Made by a program: the position numbers and the translations under genes
Notes under the pieces: model-generated
What the model was told of the DNA's origin: nothing
The model's input: only the letters and a program-made list of their open reading frames with translations
Database searches by the model: none
Shown: positions 59,858-64,000 of the stretch, in pieces
Position numbering within the stretch: the first letter of the stretch is position 1
How the letters are laid out: every line of letters begins with the position of its first letter
Assembly: GCA_038501625.1 (NCBI GenBank)
Contig: JAZAYU010000079.1
Location: 2,738,528-2,802,527, forward strand
Length of the DNA stretch: 64,000 nucleotides
Source of the DNA: Corbicula japonica
Lineage: Eukaryota > Mollusca > Bivalvia > Venerida > Cyrenidae
Direction: 5' to 3'

Positions 59858-60282
59858 AGAGGAGCTCAAAATTCTATTTTGGAACATTAATGGTTTAAAG
59901 AGAAAATTATGTGATTTAGACATTTTGACTTTTATTGAGAATTTTGACTTAGTATTTCTACACTAAACTTGGTTAAGTAGTGACGGCACTCAAATTCTGA
60001 TATAAATGGTTTTGATTGTGTGCATATTTTTGGTTCTAAATCAAAAAACACAAAGAAAGGACGGCATAGTGGTGGAATAACGTTTTACTGTAGAAAACAG
60101 TTTTAAAAATATATACATATTGTTGATAAACTTAAACAAGGTATTATTTGGGTTAAAATTTCAAAGGAATTGTTGACATTAGATGAAGATGTCTTTATAT
60201 GTCATTGTTACATTCCCCCATCTGATTCCAAAATCATGCTTAATTCTGATTTTGATTTTTTGAGAAACTAGAAGCAGATATT
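59858..60282 (+). pseudogene. LINE ORF2, relic of endonuclease domain
   Basis: Starts with ELKILFWNINGLKRKLCDLD, the opening strand (WNINGL) of apurinic-type endonucleases of non-LTR retrotransposons. Then, across stops and shifts, it shows TWLSSDGT, KHKERT-like and SGGITFYCR-like remnants and DEDVFICHCYIPPSDSK. The DNA-cleaving centre is not continuous. The end is fused to the reverse transcriptase by a deletion. Confidence 0.6.
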
Positions 60283-61530
60283 ATGAAATATGATAATTTA
60301 GGTAAAGATTGTATTTTCATACTTCAATCAATTATATCTAAAGTGCTGAATTCGGGTAAAAAATTATACTGTATATTTATTGACTACGAATTATGTTTCG
60401 ACAAAAATGACCACTCCCTCCTTTGGGTAAAACTCTTAAACGAAAATATTAGCAACAAATTTGTTAAGGCAATAAAGTCAATATATACTACCGTAAAGTC
60501 ATGTGTTCGATACAAATCCATACTTTCCGAATTCTTCGAGTCAAAAATGGGCTTGAAACAGGGGGACCCGAGTTCGCCACTTCTATTTATGCTATTCGTA
60601 AATGACATCATAAATAATATTAACTCCGATCTTGAAGGTATCTTCACAATTGACGAACTTAAATTATTTTTGATTTTATACGCCGACGACCAGGTTTTAT
60701 TTGCTACTTCGCCAGAATTACTTCAATCAATGTTGACATATATTGAAAACTACAGTAACACTTTGGAAATGAAAATCAATACCTCTTAAACAAAAGCAGT
60801 AATCTTTGAAAAGGGTCGAAGTACACATAAACGATTCTATTTTTATGAAACAGAGATAGAAGTTGTATCCTCCTTTAAATATTTAGGTGTTCATCTTTTT
60901 AAAAATGGATATTGGTATAGAAGTCTAAAACTAACCTCACAACACGCATCGTTTGCATTACATAATCTTTTTCAAATTATCGACAAGATAGAACTTCCAA
61001 CTGCACAAAAACTTAAACTTTTTGACACCCTAGTAGGATCAATATTAAATTTTTGTTCAGAAATTTGGGGTATGCACCCAGCAAAAGATATAGAACTAAT
61101 TCACACTAAATTTTTGAGAAGAATTCTAGGAGTCAAGAATTCAACAAATCTAATGGCAATGTATGGAGAACTTGGTTGTTTCCCAATGTCAGTGATAAGA
61201 AAATTAAATATGATAAGATATTGGATCAAGGTTATAAAAGAAAACAAGACATCGCTGCTTAAACAAGTTTACTTGATGTTGAATCGAGACGCTGATCTTA
61301 ATAATTCAAATAAGAAGAACTGGGCTTCATATATTAAAAATATGCTAGAAAGTTATGGGTTAGGAGATATTTGGCTTTACCAGTTCGATATCGATATACC
61401 GTATCCAATCATTAAGCAACGAATTTTTGATGAATTTAAAAAATCTTGGTACGCTAATATTAATAACTCAAGTCGACTAGAATCATATCGAGGGGTTAAT
61501 GCCAGAAGGTACCAAGCGACATTTTTGTGA
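60283..61530 (+). pseudogene. LINE ORF2, reverse transcriptase and following region
   Basis: CIFILQSIISKVLNSGKKLY is followed by FIDYELCFDKNDHSLLW (palm), GLKQGDPSSPLLFMLFVNDI and the catalytic ILYADDQVLFA near 60685. A stop at 60787 interrupts; the frame resumes with SSFKYLGVHLF and LKLFDTLVGSILNFCSEIWG. From 61072 it is open for 152 codons (FLRRILGVKNSTNLMAMYGE and onward). The N-terminal fingers are missing through a deletion after the endonuclease, and the C-terminal end is lost. The plus-strand element therefore spans about 58834-61530 and is inactive. It lies about 120 bp from, and diverges from, the minus-strand LINE piece. Confidence 0.8.
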
Positions 61531-62037
61531 TTTTGAGTAAATCAAGTTTTAAAGTTCAAAGTTGAATGGTAAATCAAGGATTGCTGAGGTTAAATTGATA
61601 CTTCACAAAGTAATAGAATATATCAAGTCCTATATATCTTAATAATATACATGTCATTATCTTAATTAATGACTGCTAATTTATTAGTTTAATGCTTGGC
61701 GCCTTTTGGCATGCGTCCAAATAGGCAATAATTTCTTCCAGAAGGTACCATATGAAGTATTTGGTTCCTTTTGGCTCTAACTGTTTAACGGATTTATTTC
61801 ATATTTATGCCTAAAAGGAAACTTGTAAAGAAAGTTCCCTTATGGTTTTCTGTCATTTTACGCAAAAAGAACAATCAGAATTGCCAGATTTTAATTTCAT
61901 TTGAGCTAGTAAATTGAAAATTACATTTTTATGTGTTATATATTACAAAAAGCAAAATAGATCAGTCATCGAAGAACTATTAAACACAGTTAAACTAGTA
62001 TTTCTAGTAAAGAACTGACTTGAAAATGTATAAGGTT
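61531..62037. other. AT-rich non-coding stretch
   Basis: No gene or repeat recognised after the LINE relic. Confidence 0.4.
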
Positions 62038-62890
62038 AAATATTTAGACAATGTACTTCAGAGATAAACATACATTCAAACATAGATCTGTATGCTATGA
62101 ATATTCTTTGCTCTGATTCTGTATCCTCATCTTCAGAGTCAATTGGTACATAGTGCTTTTCAGTCTTGCTGATTGTCAAAGAGGCATAATGTTGATAAAA
62201 CTCTTCTGAAATTATTTCCCGTTCACATAGAGGGATGGGATCCTTTAACTTCTGAATCGATATTGGAAGTTTGGACAGGTACAGGTCTTCATCAGGCTGC
62301 CCACTTTAGGATTTTCCCCGTTTCCTTGTTGACATTTGTACTTGAATTTCCTGAAAGTCCGTGCAAACACAGACCTTGGAATGTCTTGTCGCCCTTGAGA
62401 CCACTTTACACGGAGTCAGTTAATACACTGGCCAGTAATGGATGTTTTGAGATTTTTCAGCACTTCTATGCTTAAATCTTTGAAGTCAATAATATGGTTG
62501 TATTTTATTGGTACAGTTACATATAGTTTTTTCTTCCGAGCTAATGCGATAAGTTTACACCACTGTGAAGGGACCGACCAGTGTGGTTTTCTTTACCTTT
62601 TCTATGGATGCATGGACCAAATCACATTCCATCTGTGAATGTCCTGATACCAAGAACTTGTGACTAATTCAATTTAATTGTGGTACAATTGATATTGCGT
62701 ACAGGTGTAATGAAGTAACACACTAGTTTCTGTCCGCCACATGAATCAGAATAGTATTACTATTTTTATTTAGGTCTGTTGAATGACACACGGACATTGT
62801 GTTTTTAAGAAGGAATTTCGCAAATTCACAAGATCCTCGTTTTCCCACATGTGACAGAAGACATGTTTATTCCCCTAAAGAATATAATAC
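62038..62890 (-). pseudogene. Relic of a transposon-associated protein (DUF7869-like)
   Basis: Pieces in consistent order on the minus strand, in changing frames. RGSCEFAKFLLK lies near 62850. DSCGGQKLVCYF at about 62750-62710 corresponds to the D-x-CGGQ motif. SHKFLVSGHSQMECDLVHAS lies near 62645-62590. VPSQWCKLIALARKKKLYVT and VPIKYNHIIDFKDL lie near 62565-62470. A C-terminal part near 62230-62140 is followed by an acidic tail ending at a stop near 62038. This order matches a protein family I know from many invertebrate genomes as mobile-element cargo. The DUF number is from memory and should be checked. At least four frameshifts or stops make it a pseudogene. Confidence 0.6.
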
Positions 62891-63840
62891 AGTATGTACC
62901 AAATAAGCCGAGTGTGTGTCACCAACACAGTAGAAACTGTCAGCACCATCTTCAGTGTGTCTGAGATCTTTAGACCAGTTTCATTCTGTAACTGTCTCTT
63001 CTTCTAATTTGGAACTGAATCAACAACCTTAATTAGCACCAGTAATGTGCTTTGTGCCTATAGAACCAGAGCTGGGATGAGAGACTGCATGTACTGGACA
63101 AGCAGCATGTTCTGTGGTTTCATATGCAAGACTCATGTCTTCATGCATAGGAATAGTGCTGAGTTCTATGTCCTGATGTCTAATGCCTGTGCTATGCTCT
63201 GTGCCTTCATGAATATGACCAGTAATGTGCTTTGTGTTCATTTATAGGAACAGAGCTGGGCTCTTTCACTTCAAGAATAAGACCAGTAATTAGATCTTTA
63301 TATTGATGTATGGCACAATTACTGGATTTGTTCCAGAATACTTATTGTAGGACCAGAAATGTTCATGAAGCATATAAATAAACTCCACAGGTATCTATCC
63401 ATCTTGTGTAGAGAGTCGTTCTTCTTGCCCATTTTGAGTAGGTACTTCCCCAAGCAGTGTTGCATGTAATAAATCATCATCATACCATGCACCTTTCTGG
63501 CAAAACAAAAGCATATTAATTACACCAATAGGAAATATTAGCTCTGTTATTCTTGTAATACCAGTACTAGCAGATTCTTAATTTTAAAGTTTTATAATTT
63601 AAGATGTTAGATAATAAAATCATAATAATTTGCCCTGGAAGTTCCACACAAACAAAGAAGAAATAAGCAACAAAAGTTTAATTTATAGTTACAAAATCAG
63701 ATTAATTTCATATATAATTGAAATAGCAATAACTTCACTTTAATTACAATCGAAATTTAAAAATAATAATTATAGTTTACTCACATTTCAGCAGTTTCCA
63801 TATATTCATCATTCTTAACCTGGCAGAAGTTTCCTCTAAA
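62891..63840 (-). other. Possible exon remnants upstream of the transposon relic
   Basis: Minus-strand signals: 63836-63787 is bounded by TTTTCTAG and GTGAGTAAAC; a further segment starts after the good acceptor TTTGTTTTGCCAG near 63499 and reads KGAWYDDDLLHATLLGEV before a stop near 63396. Reading frames do not join cleanly between the two. At 63029-63260 a roughly 185-bp direct repeat (CCCAGCTCTG, CACAAAGCACATTACTGGT) is open on the minus strand. These may be the N-terminal part of the same dead gene or chance. Confidence 0.25.
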
Positions 63841-64000
63841 TGCTAGAAAACATTACATTTATCCAAGTGTGAACAGATTACAGACGATCTTGTTATCATA
63901 ATTAATTGGTGGACAAATGTAATTGGATATAGAACATTATCTTTCTTTTCTGTACCTTTTCATGTATTAGCAAACAGTGCCATAAGGTACCAAATAAACA
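63841..64000. other. AT-rich non-coding stretch at window edge
   Basis: Nothing recognised. Confidence 0.4.

Overview
The window is eukaryotic, AT-rich and intron-containing. It very probably comes from a bivalve mollusc. The grounds are the gene type (L-amino-acid-oxidase-like flavoenzymes with seven small exons), the repeat types (a tRNA-headed SINE, non-LTR retrotransposon relics, a Penelope-like reverse-transcriptase thumb module, satellite-bearing foldback elements) and overall base composition. The species cannot be fixed from sequence alone. No bacterial features (operons, Shine-Dalgarno sites, CRISPR) are present, and most open frames longer than 60 codons are chance.

Genes: the only two genes that look intact are a head-to-head pair of paralogous flavin monoamine oxidases of the L-amino-acid oxidase type. 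Copy A is on the minus strand (start 18007, stop 11106, seven exons, 563 residues). Copy B is on the plus strand (start 25421, stop 31227, seven exons, 569 residues). Internal exon sizes and intron phases are identical. All GT/AG junctions were placed by hand and both frames close. The proteins keep the FAD dinucleotide-binding motif, the arginine that binds the substrate carboxylate in snake-venom enzymes, and the C-terminal flavin-binding motif. They carry no recognisable signal peptide. The 7.4 kb between the start codons holds only repeats.

Region by region: 1-9 kb is AT-rich non-coding DNA with a diverged ~375-bp tandem array, a short tandem duplication, one possible orphan exon and a tRNA-like relic. 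9.2-10.6 kb is a foldback element. 11-31 kb is the oxidase pair, whose introns and intergenic DNA contain many copies of a short dispersed family (called R1 here), 3'-end fragments of a Penelope-like retroelement, and a 980-bp inverted-repeat element flanked by TTAA. 31-45 kb is non-coding, with a strongly palindromic CpG-rich minisatellite at 32.9-33.4 kb, two long degenerate Penelope-like copies, minisatellites and a complete SINE with target-site duplication. 45.05-57.36 kb is the most striking object: a 12.3-kb element bounded by near-identical inverted ends and an 8-bp direct repeat. Its two arms are 65-bp satellite arrays in opposite orientation, about 2.6 kb on the left and 7.2 kb on the right, around a core of 353-bp and GC-rich repeats. 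57.7-61.5 kb holds two degenerate non-LTR retrotransposons in opposite orientation. 62.0-62.9 kb holds a frameshifted relic of a transposon-associated protein.

Functionally, the two oxidases would each be a single transcription unit converting L-amino acids to 2-oxo acids with release of ammonia and hydrogen peroxide. Everything else is mobile or satellite DNA.
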